DNA of 64,000 nucleotides from Nitrosopumilus sp. b3 (GTDB lineage Archaea; Thermoproteota; Nitrososphaeria; Nitrososphaerales; Nitrosopumilaceae): contig NZ_MU078696.1 in assembly GCF_014078525.1 (NCBI RefSeq), positions 347,345 to 411,344 on the forward strand, in the 5' to 3' direction. A program made the translations under genes and the position numbers. Each line of letters begins with the position of its first letter. The stretch's first letter is position 1. A model generated the notes under the pieces. That model was not told the DNA's origin. It did no database searches and saw only the letters and a list, made by a program, of their open reading frames with translations. This document shows, in pieces, positions 1 through 8,307 of the stretch.

Positions 1-126
1 GAACCTGAACCAACACCAGAACCTGAACCAACACCAGAACCTGAACCAACACCAGAACCTGAACCAACACCAGAACCTGAACCAACACCAGAACCTGAAC
101 CAACACCAGAACCTGAACCAACACCA
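1..126 (+). repeat. Seven perfect 18-bp tandem repeats, in frame
   Basis: The unit GAACCTGAACCAACACCA is repeated seven times without a mismatch and may continue upstream. It is in frame and encodes EPEPTP. Perfect identity at the DNA level, including third positions, indicates recent expansion by slippage or recombination. It is a coding minisatellite, not a CRISPR array, because there are no spacers. Confidence 0.95.
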
Positions 127-414
127 ACTTCAGATGATCCATTTGATGGAATCAAAGATGATGATATTGCAACTTATTCGGACTTGTTTGATGTACCGCC
201 ACCTGAAAGAGACAGCGAAGCATTAAAGCTAGGAAACAAAATTCGTCAATGGATTAAAGACGGCAGGCCAAAACCAGATGAATCAAAAGATGACAAAGAT
301 AACCAAGATGACACCAAAGATAAACAAGACGATACTGACGATGATATGCAAAAACATGATAAAGAAGAAAAACCTAAAAAGAAACGAGGTATGTTTGGAT
401 TCTTTAAGAAATGA
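1..414 (+). CDS. C-terminal part of a PEPT-repeat, charged-tail protein (5' end outside window)
   Basis: The reading frame is open from base 1, so the start lies upstream. The visible part begins with about seven Pro-Glu-Pro-Thr-type hexapeptides (EPEPTP), a spacer containing DDPFDGIKDDD, a short predicted helical part (EALKLGNKIRQWIKDG), a very acidic Lys/Asp-rich stretch, and a basic end (KPKKKRGMFGFFKK). Proline/glutamate repeats like this usually form extended linkers; the basic-aromatic end could touch membrane or nucleic acid, which is inference. The stop codon overlaps the argF start by four bases (ATGA), so the two are probably co-transcribed. The family is not recognised. Confidence 0.75.
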   Translation, partial: EPEPTPEPEPTPEPEPTPEPEPTPEPEPTPEPEPTPEPEPTPTSDDPFDGIKDDDIATYSDLFDVPPPERDSEALKLGNKIRQWIKDGRPKPDESKDDKDNQDDTKDKQDDTDDDMQKHDKEEKPKKKRGMFGFFKK

Positions 415-1325
415 AAATCAAAACAAAAAATTTACTCACTTTAGCGGAACTATCCCCAAAGGAATTTTCATCACTAATTGATGAATCAATCAAACTAAAA
501 AAACAACTCAAAAAAGGAATGTCCAAACCTGTTTTGAAAAATAAAACCCTGACAATGATATTCCAAAAGCCCTCTACTAGAACTCGTGTAAGTTTTGAAA
601 CAGGAATGTTTCAGCTAGGTGGACATGCAATTAATTTATCTGCAAATGACATGCAGCTCTCACGGGGAGAGTCAGTTGAGGATACTGCAAAGACCCTTTC
701 GCGATACACTGATTGTATTATGGCCCGAGTCTATTCCCATGACTTGATTGAAAAATTATCAGAATACTCTAGTGTTCCTGTAATTAATGGACTCTCTGAT
801 TCATTTCATCCATGTCAAATTTTGGCAGACTTTATGACCATTAAAGAAAAAAAGAAAAAACTCAAAGGACTAAAGATTGCCTGGGTTGGGGATGGAAATA
901 ATGTATGCAACTCTATGATTTATGGTGCAGCACATTGTGGAATAGAGATGTCAATTGCAACTCCAAAAGAATTCCAACCAGAAAAAGGTGTAGTAAAGGA
1001 TGCAAAGAAATCAACTAGTATTGAATTGACTGCTGATCCTTTTGTTGCAACTAAAAATGCAGATGTTATAGTTACTGATACATATTCTTCAATTCACAAC
1101 AGTGATCCAAAAAGAATCAAAAAATTTCTTCCAAAATACCAAGTCAATCCAAAAATAATGCAGTCTGCAAAAACTGATGCGATCTTTTTGCATTGTCTTC
1201 CAGCAAAACGAGAACAAGAAGTAACAGCATCTGTAATTGATGGAAATCAATCTGTAATTTGGGATGAGGCAGAAAATCGTTTACATACTCAGAAAGCTTT
1301 ACTTGCTGCCCTAATTCGCGCTTAA
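411..1325 (+). CDS. argF: Ornithine carbamoyltransferase
   Basis: Transfers the carbamoyl group of carbamoyl phosphate to ornithine to give citrulline in arginine synthesis (cytoplasm). The 304 residues match the normal family length. Visible motifs: the carbamoyl-phosphate site STRTRVSFE near residue 55, HPCQILADF near 133, and the ornithine/Cys loop HCLPAKR near 263. The mid-protein VGDGNNVCNSM segment is typical of OTC rather than aspartate carbamoyltransferase. Its ATG overlaps the stop of the preceding PEPT-repeat gene, so translation may be coupled. The ribosomal operon that follows has its own TATA box, so argF belongs to the upstream unit. Confidence 0.95.
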   Translation: MKIKTKNLLTLAELSPKEFSSLIDESIKLKKQLKKGMSKPVLKNKTLTMIFQKPSTRTRVSFETGMFQLGGHAINLSANDMQLSRGESVEDTAKTLSRYTDCIMARVYSHDLIEKLSEYSSVPVINGLSDSFHPCQILADFMTIKEKKKKLKGLKIAWVGDGNNVCNSMIYGAAHCGIEMSIATPKEFQPEKGVVKDAKKSTSIELTADPFVATKNADVIVTDTYSSIHNSDPKRIKKFLPKYQVNPKIMQSAKTDAIFLHCLPAKREQEVTASVIDGNQSVIWDEAENRLHTQKALLAALIRA

Positions 1326-1326
1326 C

Positions 1327-1335
1327 GTATATAAG
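1327..1335 (+). promoter_or_regulatory. TATA box for the L18-S5-L30-L15-SecY operon
   Basis: GTATATAAG lies about 27-35 bases before the ATG at 1362, directly after the argF stop. This is the archaeal TATA-box distance for a nearly leaderless transcript starting close to 1360. Position and sequence are seen; promoter function is inferred. Confidence 0.6.
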
Positions 1336-1361
1336 AGCAGATTCAAACTCGGTTTCTATAG

Positions 1362-1844
1362 ATGGCCTATTCGAAAATATTACGTAGACTTAGAGAGGAA
1401 AAGACCAATTACAAAAAACGTGGCACCATGTTGATGGGTAAACGCGATTTTATCACTGTAAATATTACTAATGAAAATACTCAAGTACAAATTCTAAAGC
1501 CTGGAATGGAAGGCGATAAAGTGGTTGCATCTGCACACTCTAGATATCTCCTTGAGAAAGGATGGAAGGGGTCTAGAAAAAGTGTACCTGCAGCATATCT
1601 TACTGGATATTTGGCAGGCAAGAAAGCACTTGGTCAAGGTGCCAAGGATGCAATTCTTTACACTGGCACAAGACGTTATACACAAAGAATGGCAGCAGCC
1701 CTCAAAGGAGTAATTGACGCTGGAGTAGAGGTACCAGCAAACGAAGAGACATTCCCACCAGAGGATAGAATCAATGGTGAACATCTTACAGTAAAAAATG
1801 AAGTATCAAAAATGAAATCTACAATCGACAGTGAGGTCAAATAG
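1362..1844 (+). CDS. rpl18: Large-subunit ribosomal protein uL18
   Basis: A 5S rRNA-binding protein of the large subunit. The 160 residues begin with the archaeal uL18 pattern (RRLREEKTNYKKRGTML) and contain VVASAHSRYLLEKGWKG and AAYLTGYLAGKKA, the conserved core of the archaeal/eukaryotic L5-type family. It is the first gene behind its own TATA box and is followed after two bases by S5, the standard archaeal order. Antisense open frames here are shadows. Confidence 0.95.
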   Translation: MAYSKILRRLREEKTNYKKRGTMLMGKRDFITVNITNENTQVQILKPGMEGDKVVASAHSRYLLEKGWKGSRKSVPAAYLTGYLAGKKALGQGAKDAILYTGTRRYTQRMAAALKGVIDAGVEVPANEETFPPEDRINGEHLTVKNEVSKMKSTIDSEVK

Positions 1845-1846
1845 AA

Positions 1847-2566
1847 ATGAGCCAAACTGCACAATCTAAAGGCAAACCAGGTCAAAGAGGACGAGGCCCA
1901 CCAGTTTATGGTAGTGGTCCACCAGGTGGAGCCAAAGGAGGAGATCGTCCAAGAAGACCAAGAAGAGAGCCAGAAGAGGAAGTCTGGATTCCAAAAACAA
2001 TCTTAGGTCAAAAAGTTGCATCAGGGGAAATTTCATCTTTAGAAGAAATTATAGAATCGGGATTAAGAATTCAAGAATCAGGAATCATCAAGAAACTATT
2101 GCCTGACTTGAAAAGTGAAGTTGTAGATGTTGGTATCATTCAAAAAATGACTTCAAACGGACAGTCGACTAGATTCAAAGCAATTGTTGCTGCTGGAAAT
2201 GAAAACGGTTACTTGGGAATTGGCCAAGGTAAATCAAAACAGATGAGAATTGCAATTGAAAAGGCAACCAGTCAAGCTTTCCTTAATGTTAACCCAATCA
2301 AACTAGGATGTGGCAGTTGGGAATGCAGATGTGATCAAAAACATTCAGTCCCATTCAAGGTAAAGGGAAAAGGTGGAAGTGTTACAATTGAAATTATTCC
2401 TGCACCTAGAGGATTAGGACTTGTTGCAGGTGGTAAAATTAAACGATTATTGGAATTAGCTGGTCTCAAAGATGCATGGACTACTGCAAAGGGCTCCACA
2501 CCTACGATGAACTCTACTTCTAAAGCAATTCTGGACTGTCTAAGACAGACATTTAGTCAAGGTTGA
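1847..2566 (+). CDS. rps5: Small-subunit ribosomal protein uS5
   Basis: A component of the 30S central region involved in decoding fidelity. The protein has 239 residues. A Gly/Pro/Arg-rich N-terminal extension of about 40 residues (GKPGQRGRGPPVYGSGPP) precedes the S5 double-stranded-RNA-binding domain (GNENGYLGIGQGKSKQ, residues about 115-135) and the C-terminal domain (APRGLGLVAGGKIKRLLELAG). The low-complexity N-terminal tail is longer than in most archaea and is probably disordered. Spaced 2 bases from L18 and 6 from L30. Confidence 0.95.
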   Translation: MSQTAQSKGKPGQRGRGPPVYGSGPPGGAKGGDRPRRPRREPEEEVWIPKTILGQKVASGEISSLEEIIESGLRIQESGIIKKLLPDLKSEVVDVGIIQKMTSNGQSTRFKAIVAAGNENGYLGIGQGKSKQMRIAIEKATSQAFLNVNPIKLGCGSWECRCDQKHSVPFKVKGKGGSVTIEIIPAPRGLGLVAGGKIKRLLELAGLKDAWTTAKGSTPTMNSTSKAILDCLRQTFSQG

Positions 2567-2572
2567 TAGAAA

Positions 2573-3040
2573 ATGGCAAATGCATATCTTGTTGTTAGAA
2601 TTAAAGGCCAAGCCGATTGCCCCTACTGGGCAACACATACTATGACTTTGCTAAAATTAGATAAAAAATACCGTGCAACAATTTTGCCTGCCAAAGAAAA
2701 CACTCTAGGTATGCTAAGAAAAGTACAGCACTATGTTTCCTGGATTGAACTAGATGCATCATTGGCAAAAGAACTAATTGATAAAAAAGCAAGAAAAGGT
2801 GGTTATCAAAAAATTACTCCTGAAGATCTCAAAGAACTAGGATTTTCAAGTTCTGATGAATTAGGAACTGCATTGGCAGAAGGAAAAGCTATACTATCTA
2901 AATTAAAACCACTAAAACCTTGGTTTGCCTTGGCACCACCAAAACTTGGATTCAAAAAAAGTACAAAGAGACTTTATGGAAACAAGGGAATACTTGGACA
3001 AAATAAAGAACTTGACACAATTGTTAGGAGAATGATTTGA
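2573..3040 (+). CDS. rpl30: Large-subunit ribosomal protein uL30
   Basis: 155 residues of the archaeal long L30 type (eukaryotic L7-like). The N-terminal L30 ferredoxin-like fold is visible as YLVVRIKGQADCPYWATHTMTLLKL, followed by NTLGMLRKVQHYVSWIE. The C-terminal extension with SKLKPLKPWFALAPPKLGFK matches archaeal/eukaryotic L7-type proteins. It sits in the usual position between S5 and L15. Confidence 0.95.
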   Translation: MANAYLVVRIKGQADCPYWATHTMTLLKLDKKYRATILPAKENTLGMLRKVQHYVSWIELDASLAKELIDKKARKGGYQKITPEDLKELGFSSSDELGTALAEGKAILSKLKPLKPWFALAPPKLGFKKSTKRLYGNKGILGQNKELDTIVRRMI

Positions 3041-3041
3041 G

Positions 3042-3467
3042 ATGGCAACAAGATTGAGAAAAACTAGACGACTCAGAGGCGGAAGACACATGGGATGGGG
3101 ACAAGTAGGTCAACACCGCGCAAGTGGTCACAAAGGTGGTCTTGGAGTTACCGGTATGCTAAAGCATCATTGGAGTTCTACTTTAAAATATGAGCCAGAT
3201 CATTATGGTCATGAAGCACCTAAACGCCCTCACCCAAATATTACAAAAACATGGACTAGCATCAGAGATCTTGATGACTTGTTCTTAAAGCTCGGTAAAG
3301 AAGAAGGAGGAAAGAAGATCGTAGACCTTACAAGTGCAGGATACGAAAAACTCCTTGGTGGCGGAAAAATAGCAAATGCCTATTCCGTCAAAGTAAAACA
3401 ATTCACTGCAACTGCAGAAGAAAAGCTAAAAGCTGTTGGGGGAGAGGTGTTAGCAGATAATGGCTGA
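3042..3467 (+). CDS. rpl15: Large-subunit ribosomal protein uL15
   Basis: 141 residues. Starts with the basic Gly-rich L15 N-terminus (RKTRRLRGGRHMGWGQVGQHRASGHKGG, quoted here only as the residue range 4-31) that threads into 23S rRNA, and ends with an L18e/L15-type globular domain (KLLGGGKIANAYSVKVKQFT). Its stop overlaps the secY start by 8 bases, the usual ribosomal-operon coupling to SecY. Confidence 0.93.
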   Translation: MATRLRKTRRLRGGRHMGWGQVGQHRASGHKGGLGVTGMLKHHWSSTLKYEPDHYGHEAPKRPHPNITKTWTSIRDLDDLFLKLGKEEGGKKIVDLTSAGYEKLLGGGKIANAYSVKVKQFTATAEEKLKAVGGEVLADNG

Positions 3468-4890
3468 GGGTACTATCACTAGTATTATTCGAAAAGTAGT
3501 TTTCAAAGCAGAACCCTATCTTCCTCAAGTTCCAAAACCAAAAAAGAAAATTCCACTACCAACTAGACTGCTGTGGTGTGGGGTAGCATTACTGATCTAC
3601 ATGGTAATGGGTCAGACTCCATTATTTGGTGCAACAGCTCCACAGTTTGACTTTTTAGCATTTGCTAGAGTAATTTTTGCATCCCAACAAGGAACTCTTG
3701 TTGAATTGGGAATTGGACCCATAGTTACAGCTGGACTCTTGATGCAATTGCTGAGGGGTTCGGATATCCTAAAATTTGATTTTAAAAAACCAGAAGAGAG
3801 AGGAATCTTTCAGACAGCAACTAAAATTGTAACATACATTGTAATTGTTGCAGAATCAATCGTTTATGCCGCTGCAGTATATGGACCTGGAGTTTCAGAG
3901 CCATACTTTTTGTATGTGATGATAGGACAGCTGATGGCCGCATCCATAATCATCATGTTCTTAGATGAATTAATTCAGAAAGGTTGGGGTCTGGGCAGTG
4001 GAATCAGTCTTTTCATTATGGCAGGTGTTGCACAACAGATTCTTTGGAGCTTGTTTAGTCCTTTACCTGCGGGCGATGGGGGAACGATTGGTATTATTCC
4101 GTATCTTGGCCAATCAATAATGACTGGTGATTTATCAAATGTGTTCTTCCGTTCGAATCAACTTCCGAGTGTCTTTGGTATATTTTTGACGGCAGGAATC
4201 TTGTTAATCCTTGTATTTACACAAGGAATGAAGATTGAGATTCCAATTGTATCTACAAAATACAGAGGCTTCTCTGCTGTGTATCCAATCAAATTGATGT
4301 ATGTATCAAACATTCCAGTAATTTTGGCATCAGCCCTTACGGCAAATGCTGTTTTCATTTTTCAGATGTTGTGGGCAAACATGAACCCGCGGAATAATAA
4401 TTTCTTCATGAACTTTATTGCGCAGTTTGACCCGACGAGTCCATCTACTCCGATAGGTGGTATCATTTACTATATGACACCTCCAAGAGGCTTGGACGTT
4501 GCAGCATTGGATCCAATGCGTGCTGTGGGATATGTGTTGTTTATGGTAGGAATTGTAGTTGTATTTGGAAGACTATGGGTAGAGCTTGGTGGTTTGTCCC
4601 CCAAGAGTGCTGCTCAGAACTTACTTGATGCAGATGTGCAAATTCCTGGATTTAGAAGATCAAACAAACCAGTTGAAGCATTGTTGAACAAATACATTCC
4701 ATCAGTTACAATTATTGGTTCTATGATTTTGGGCCTCCTAGCAGGTGTTTCTGATGTTCTTGGTGTATTTGGTTCTGGAATTGGAATTTTACTTATGGTA
4801 GATATTCTCATTAACTATTACACACAGTTAGTAAGAGAACAAGTAGAAGTCGTCATGCCGCGTTTGGGTGCTTTACTTGGAAGGAAATAA
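3460..4890 (+). CDS. secY: Protein translocase subunit SecY
   Basis: The channel-forming subunit of the Sec translocon in the cytoplasmic membrane. 476 residues with about ten hydrophobic segments, the expected count. The plug/lateral-gate region is seen as MGQTPLFGATAP (residues about 50-61) and LVELGIGPIVTAGLLMQLL. The cytosolic loop GMKIEIPIVSTKYRGFSAVYPIKLMYVSNIP is the ribosome/SecA-contact loop before TM7. ATG overlaps the end of L15; adenylate kinase overlaps its 3' end. Confidence 0.96.
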   Translation: MAEGTITSIIRKVVFKAEPYLPQVPKPKKKIPLPTRLLWCGVALLIYMVMGQTPLFGATAPQFDFLAFARVIFASQQGTLVELGIGPIVTAGLLMQLLRGSDILKFDFKKPEERGIFQTATKIVTYIVIVAESIVYAAAVYGPGVSEPYFLYVMIGQLMAASIIIMFLDELIQKGWGLGSGISLFIMAGVAQQILWSLFSPLPAGDGGTIGIIPYLGQSIMTGDLSNVFFRSNQLPSVFGIFLTAGILLILVFTQGMKIEIPIVSTKYRGFSAVYPIKLMYVSNIPVILASALTANAVFIFQMLWANMNPRNNNFFMNFIAQFDPTSPSTPIGGIIYYMTPPRGLDVAALDPMRAVGYVLFMVGIVVVFGRLWVELGGLSPKSAAQNLLDADVQIPGFRRSNKPVEALLNKYIPSVTIIGSMILGLLAGVSDVLGVFGSGIGILLMVDILINYYTQLVREQVEVVMPRLGALLGRK

Positions 4891-5455
4891 GCGAATTATC
4901 CTTGTAGGAATTCCAGGTGTAGGAAAAACCACAATTTTAAAAAAAATGGTAGAAATCCTAAAGAAACATAACAAAACTGTCCATGTGGTCAGCTTTGGAA
5001 CTTTGATGTTTGAAGTTGCAAAAGAAAATGGTATCAAAGATAGAGATGAGCTTAGACATTTACCTGTAAGTAAACAACAACATCTTCAAAAAACATCTGC
5101 TGAGAAAATTGCGGCATATGATGAGCAAGTAGTAATAGTCGACACTCATGCATTTATCAATTCACCTGAGGGTTACTATCCAGGATTACCTGAACATGTT
5201 TTGAAAATTATTAAACCCACAAACTTTGTTTCAGTTTCAGCAAAACCTGAAGAGATCTACAACCGACGAATGAAAGACGAAACACGAAATCGTGACAAAA
5301 TCACTCTTCCTAATATAAATAAGGAATTAGATATTCAATCTGCAATGATATCTGCATGTACTGTTCTTACAGGCTCCCCTGTGAAACATATTCTTAATAG
5401 AGAAGGAAAGATTGATGAAGCCATAGACAAAATAATTAATGCATTAGGACTGTAA
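4868..5455 (+). CDS. adkA: Archaeal-type adenylate kinase
   Basis: Converts ATP + AMP to 2 ADP. 195 residues, the compact archaeal class (AdkA, no LID zinc domain). The P-loop GIPGVGKTT lies near residues 15-23, with LRHLPVSKQQ (AMP side) and NRRMKDETRNRDK (LID arginines) downstream. No ATG precedes the P-loop: candidates are GTG at 4868 (used) or TTG at 4877, both inside the secY end. TTG gives the shorter N-terminus that is more usual for this family, so the true start may be 4877. Located between secY and the EMC3-like gene, as in many archaea. Confidence 0.9.
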   Translation: MLYLEGNKRIILVGIPGVGKTTILKKMVEILKKHNKTVHVVSFGTLMFEVAKENGIKDRDELRHLPVSKQQHLQKTSAEKIAAYDEQVVIVDTHAFINSPEGYYPGLPEHVLKIIKPTNFVSVSAKPEEIYNRRMKDETRNRDKITLPNINKELDIQSAMISACTVLTGSPVKHILNREGKIDEAIDKIINALGL

Positions 5456-5458
5456 AAA

Positions 5459-6088
5459 ATGGACTTTAACTTTATTCTACTATTTATCGAATCAATTCCC
5501 CTGCAGTTTGATATCTTTGGTGGTGAGGCAAGACAAGCACTTGGTAGTGATGATCCAATAATCAAAGGATTAATCCTTTCGATGTTTGCAGTTTCTGGAT
5601 TTGGAATCTTGTTGAATCTATTCAATGCTGGTGTTAGAAAGAAGATGGTAGACCAAACAAAACTAAAACGAATTATGAAAGAAACACGTGGCTGGCAAAA
5701 AGAAAGAATGGCTGCCATGAGAGCAAAAGATACTGCAAAAGCAGCTGAACTTGGAAAAAAATCTGCATACATGAACAAAATGTCTATGGAGATGATGCAG
5801 ATGAATATGCGTCCGATGATGATTACCTTTGTTCCATTAATTTTGATATTTTATTTTGTACTGCCTCAATTGTTTTCATATACTGTGGCAATATCCCCCA
5901 TCCCACTAAATGTAATCCCAGGTGATATGTTCCAACTAACATGTACTGCTGAACATGCAGCGATAGAGGGTGATCCTTGTTTTGGTCAAGAAAATTCTTT
6001 GTATCTCTGGGCTTGGTATTTCCTTTCATCTATTGCATTTAGTGGCATTATTATGAAACTGACGAAAACCTCGATGGATCTCAGTTGA
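5459..6088 (+). CDS. EMC3/TMCO1-like (DUF106) membrane insertase, archaeal YidC-like
   Basis: A 209-residue membrane protein of the Oxa1 superfamily branch common in archaea, thought to help insert membrane proteins. Seen: an N-terminal TM (residues about 35-55), a basic cytosolic coiled coil (KLKRIMKETRGWQKERMAAMRAKDTAKAAELGKK), a Met-rich stretch (MNKMSMEMMQMNMRPMM), then two TMs. The Met-rich loop before the second TM is characteristic of DUF106 proteins. It follows adk by three bases and its stop overlaps the next TTG start, within the secY operon. Confidence 0.88.
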   Translation: MDFNFILLFIESIPLQFDIFGGEARQALGSDDPIIKGLILSMFAVSGFGILLNLFNAGVRKKMVDQTKLKRIMKETRGWQKERMAAMRAKDTAKAAELGKKSAYMNKMSMEMMQMNMRPMMITFVPLILIFYFVLPQLFSYTVAISPIPLNVIPGDMFQLTCTAEHAAIEGDPCFGQENSLYLWAWYFLSSIAFSGIIMKLTKTSMDLS

Positions 6089-6645
6089 CAAAATCTATAG
6101 TAATCTCTGGCCCTCCTGCAGTAGGTAAAACAACTGTTGCCAAAGGATTGGCAGAAGAATTTCAACTAGAATATCTTAGTGGTGGTGATGTTCTAAAAGA
6201 GATGGCAATAGAGGAAGGATATCAATCTGATGGAGACGACTGGTGGGATACTGAAGAAGGAATGAGTTTTCTCAATAAACGTGAAAATGATTCAAAATAT
6301 GATAGAGCACTCGATGAAAAATTAACTTTACTATTCAAGAAAGGTGGTGTGGTGATCACTAGTTACACTTTGCCTTGGTTAATCTCAGACGGAATTAAAA
6401 TTTGGTTGGAAGGCTCACATGAAAGTAGTACTCAAAGAATGCAAACAAGGGATAACATGAGCCCTCAGCAAGCATATGAAATCACAAAAGAGAGATTTAA
6501 CAAAAATAAGGCATTGTACAAAAAACTTTATGATTTTGATTTTGGTGAGGATAAATCTGTATTTGACTTGATTATTAATACAGATCATCTATCAGCCCAA
6601 CAAGTAATTGATGTTGCAAAAGAAACTGTGAGAAAATTACTATGA
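6085..6645 (+). CDS. cmk: Cytidylate kinase, archaeal type
   Basis: Phosphorylates CMP/dCMP. 186 residues; P-loop SGPPAVGKTTVAKGLA near residues 8-23, followed by the CMP-specific YLSGGDVLKEMA, both typical of the archaeal Cmk family. The start is a TTG overlapping the previous stop (TTGA); no ATG fits before the P-loop. Its own stop overlaps the cbf5 ATG by four bases (ATGA), so translation is probably coupled. The order adk, EMC3-like, cmk, cbf5 is a recurrent archaeal gene string. Confidence 0.92.
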   Translation: MTKSIVISGPPAVGKTTVAKGLAEEFQLEYLSGGDVLKEMAIEEGYQSDGDDWWDTEEGMSFLNKRENDSKYDRALDEKLTLLFKKGGVVITSYTLPWLISDGIKIWLEGSHESSTQRMQTRDNMSPQQAYEITKERFNKNKALYKKLYDFDFGEDKSVFDLIINTDHLSAQQVIDVAKETVRKLL

Positions 6646-7643
6646 CCCTAAAACAACTTGAAAATCTAATTGAAATTGATCAGGACATCACTGATGATTC
6701 TTATGGGACATATTATGACAAACGTTCACTTGAGCAATTGCTAAACTATGGCATCATTCTATTGGATAAACCTCCAGGTCCTACAAGTCATGAAACAGTT
6801 GCATGGGCAAAAAGAATTTTAAAACTTCCAAAGATTGGTCACAGTGGAACCCTTGATCCTCAGGTTTCAGGAGTATTACCACTGGGGTTAGGTGAGGCAA
6901 CAAAAGCATTGGGTGTTTTACTGCTAGGTCCTAAAGAATATGTTGCATTGGGACGTGTACATTCACTTCCATCAAAAGAAAAACTATCTAAGATTATTGA
7001 TTCTTTCAAAGGCGAGATATTTCAAAAACCACCTCAACGTTCAGCAGTTGTAAGACAAACCAGAACTAGAACCATTTATGAATTTGAATTAATTGAACAA
7101 AAAGAAAGATTGCTCCTAACTCGTGTGCTGTGTGAGGCTGGAACGTATATTAGAAAATTATACTATGATATTGGAGAGATTTTAGGACCAGGAGCTACCA
7201 TGATTGAGCTTCGAAGATCTAGGGTGGATCAATTTTATGAAACTGATGGACTAGTCACTCTTCATGAATTGGCAAATGCATTTGCATTGTGGGAAGAGAA
7301 CCAAGATGAATCAAGGTTGATGAAAATGATAAAACCTGTAGAATATGCACTAAGTGAATTAAAGTCAGTAGTTATTCGGGACTCTGCAGTAGATGCAATG
7401 TGCCATGGAGCTCAACTTGCAATTCCTGGAATTTTAAAAATTTCTCCAAATCTAAAGAAAGGTGATCTTGTTGGAGTCTACACACAAAAAGGAGAGGCAG
7501 TAGCTTTGGCCGAATCTACCATGTCTGAAGAAGAGATCCGTGATGCCACAAAGGGATATGCATTTGAAACAAGGAGAATCATTATGGCTCCAAACACATA
7601 TCCTAAAAAATGGAGAACAAAGCCTACTCATCCAAAGGATTAA
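6642..7643 (+). CDS. cbf5: tRNA/rRNA pseudouridine synthase Cbf5 (TruB family)
   Basis: The catalytic subunit of archaeal H/ACA ribonucleoproteins; also able to make tRNA pseudouridine 55. 333 residues. Catalytic block GHSGTLDPQVSGVLPL near residues 66-81 contains the nucleophilic Asp. A TruB core with RTRTIYEFELIE and GTYIRKLYYDIGE follows, then a C-terminal PUA domain (HGAQLAIPGILKISPNLKKGDLV). The end is a short basic tail (PKKWRTKPTHPKD). Last member of the secY string. Confidence 0.95.
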   Translation: MTLKQLENLIEIDQDITDDSYGTYYDKRSLEQLLNYGIILLDKPPGPTSHETVAWAKRILKLPKIGHSGTLDPQVSGVLPLGLGEATKALGVLLLGPKEYVALGRVHSLPSKEKLSKIIDSFKGEIFQKPPQRSAVVRQTRTRTIYEFELIEQKERLLLTRVLCEAGTYIRKLYYDIGEILGPGATMIELRRSRVDQFYETDGLVTLHELANAFALWEENQDESRLMKMIKPVEYALSELKSVVIRDSAVDAMCHGAQLAIPGILKISPNLKKGDLVGVYTQKGEAVALAESTMSEEEIRDATKGYAFETRRIIMAPNTYPKKWRTKPTHPKD

Positions 7644-7661
7644 CTAAATTATTCCAAAGCC

Positions 7662-8108
7662 ATGCTAGCAAAAAGTCTTGTAATTTTTATTATAATTGGA
7701 GTAGTTTCAGGTTTTGCATTTGGTGTTTATTTGATGGATGTTAAAAATACAAATCAACTAGTCTATGTTGAAGGTCCTTCTATTTCTCTAGTTACTGAAA
7801 AATTTGATTTTAAAAAAGGCGAAGAGATTAAAATTCGAATTGTAAATTCTGGAACAATTCCAATAACATTCAATGATACATCATATGGTCTTAGAATAAC
7901 TGGATTGTCAGGGATACTGATGTATACTCCAATTAGTACACAAATTATTTCAAATCTTGCACCTGGTGATGAAATTGAATTATCTTGGGATCAAATCAAA
8001 AATGATGGTGATGCTGCTTTAGAGGGTCTATACAAAATATCTGCAAAGGGCCTAGATGAAAAAGGAAATCAAGTAGAGAAATCAACTACAGTTACAATCT
8101 GGAAGTAG
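7662..8108 (+). CDS. Membrane-anchored beta-sandwich protein, function unknown
   Basis: 148 residues: one N-terminal hydrophobic segment (LVIFIIIGVVSGFAFGVYLM), then an all-beta domain of about 110 residues with alternating hydrophobic residues, resembling Ig-like or protease-inhibitor (BsuPI-like) folds. An uncleaved anchor with the domain outside is likely. No catalytic motif is seen. It starts 18 bases after cbf5 on the same strand and may be read through from that operon. Confidence 0.7.
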   Translation: MLAKSLVIFIIIGVVSGFAFGVYLMDVKNTNQLVYVEGPSISLVTEKFDFKKGEEIKIRIVNSGTIPITFNDTSYGLRITGLSGILMYTPISTQIISNLAPGDEIELSWDQIKNDGDAALEGLYKISAKGLDEKGNQVEKSTTVTIWK

Positions 8109-8127
8109 GATTTCAAAAGTAACATAA

Positions 8128-8135
8128 TTTATAAT
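8128..8135 (+). promoter_or_regulatory. TATA-like box upstream of tRNA-Ser
   Basis: TTTATAAT lies 36-43 bases before the mature 5' end of tRNA-Ser at 8171, compatible with a short leader removed by RNase P. Function is inferred from position only. Confidence 0.5.
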
Positions 8136-8170
8136 CACATTTTACCGAGTACTCTTGTCGTTAGACTTGT

Positions 8171-8272
8171 GCCGGGGTCGCCTAGCCTGGTAGGGCGCGC
8201 GCCTGGAAATTGTTAAACCATAAAGCGCGTTCTCGCAAGGGAACGGGAGTTCAAATCTCCCTCCCGGCGCCA
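8171..8272 (+). tRNA. tRNA-Ser(GGA) with a 15-nt intron; CCA encoded
   Basis: Acceptor GCCGGGG pairs with TCCCGGC (one G-T), discriminator G at 8269, CCA at 8270-8272. T arm: GGGAG, loop TTCAAAT, CTCCC. Anticodon stem CGCGC (8198-8202) pairs with GCGCG (8225-8229). The loop reads CTGGAA (anticodon GGA, 8205-8207), then an inserted segment at about 8209-8223, the canonical 37/38 intron position. The long variable arm (8230-8244, GTTC/GAAC pairing) confirms class II and serine. Removal of the intron needs a splicing endonuclease, and a candidate is encoded at 44693-45256. Confidence 0.93.
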
Positions 8273-8307
8273 TCCTAATTTGATTATTTATCAAAACACT
8301 GCAATGA

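Noticed and set aside
1-126. Regular 18-bp repeats that could be taken for CRISPR
   Set aside because: No spacers; the units are contiguous and in frame with a coding sequence.
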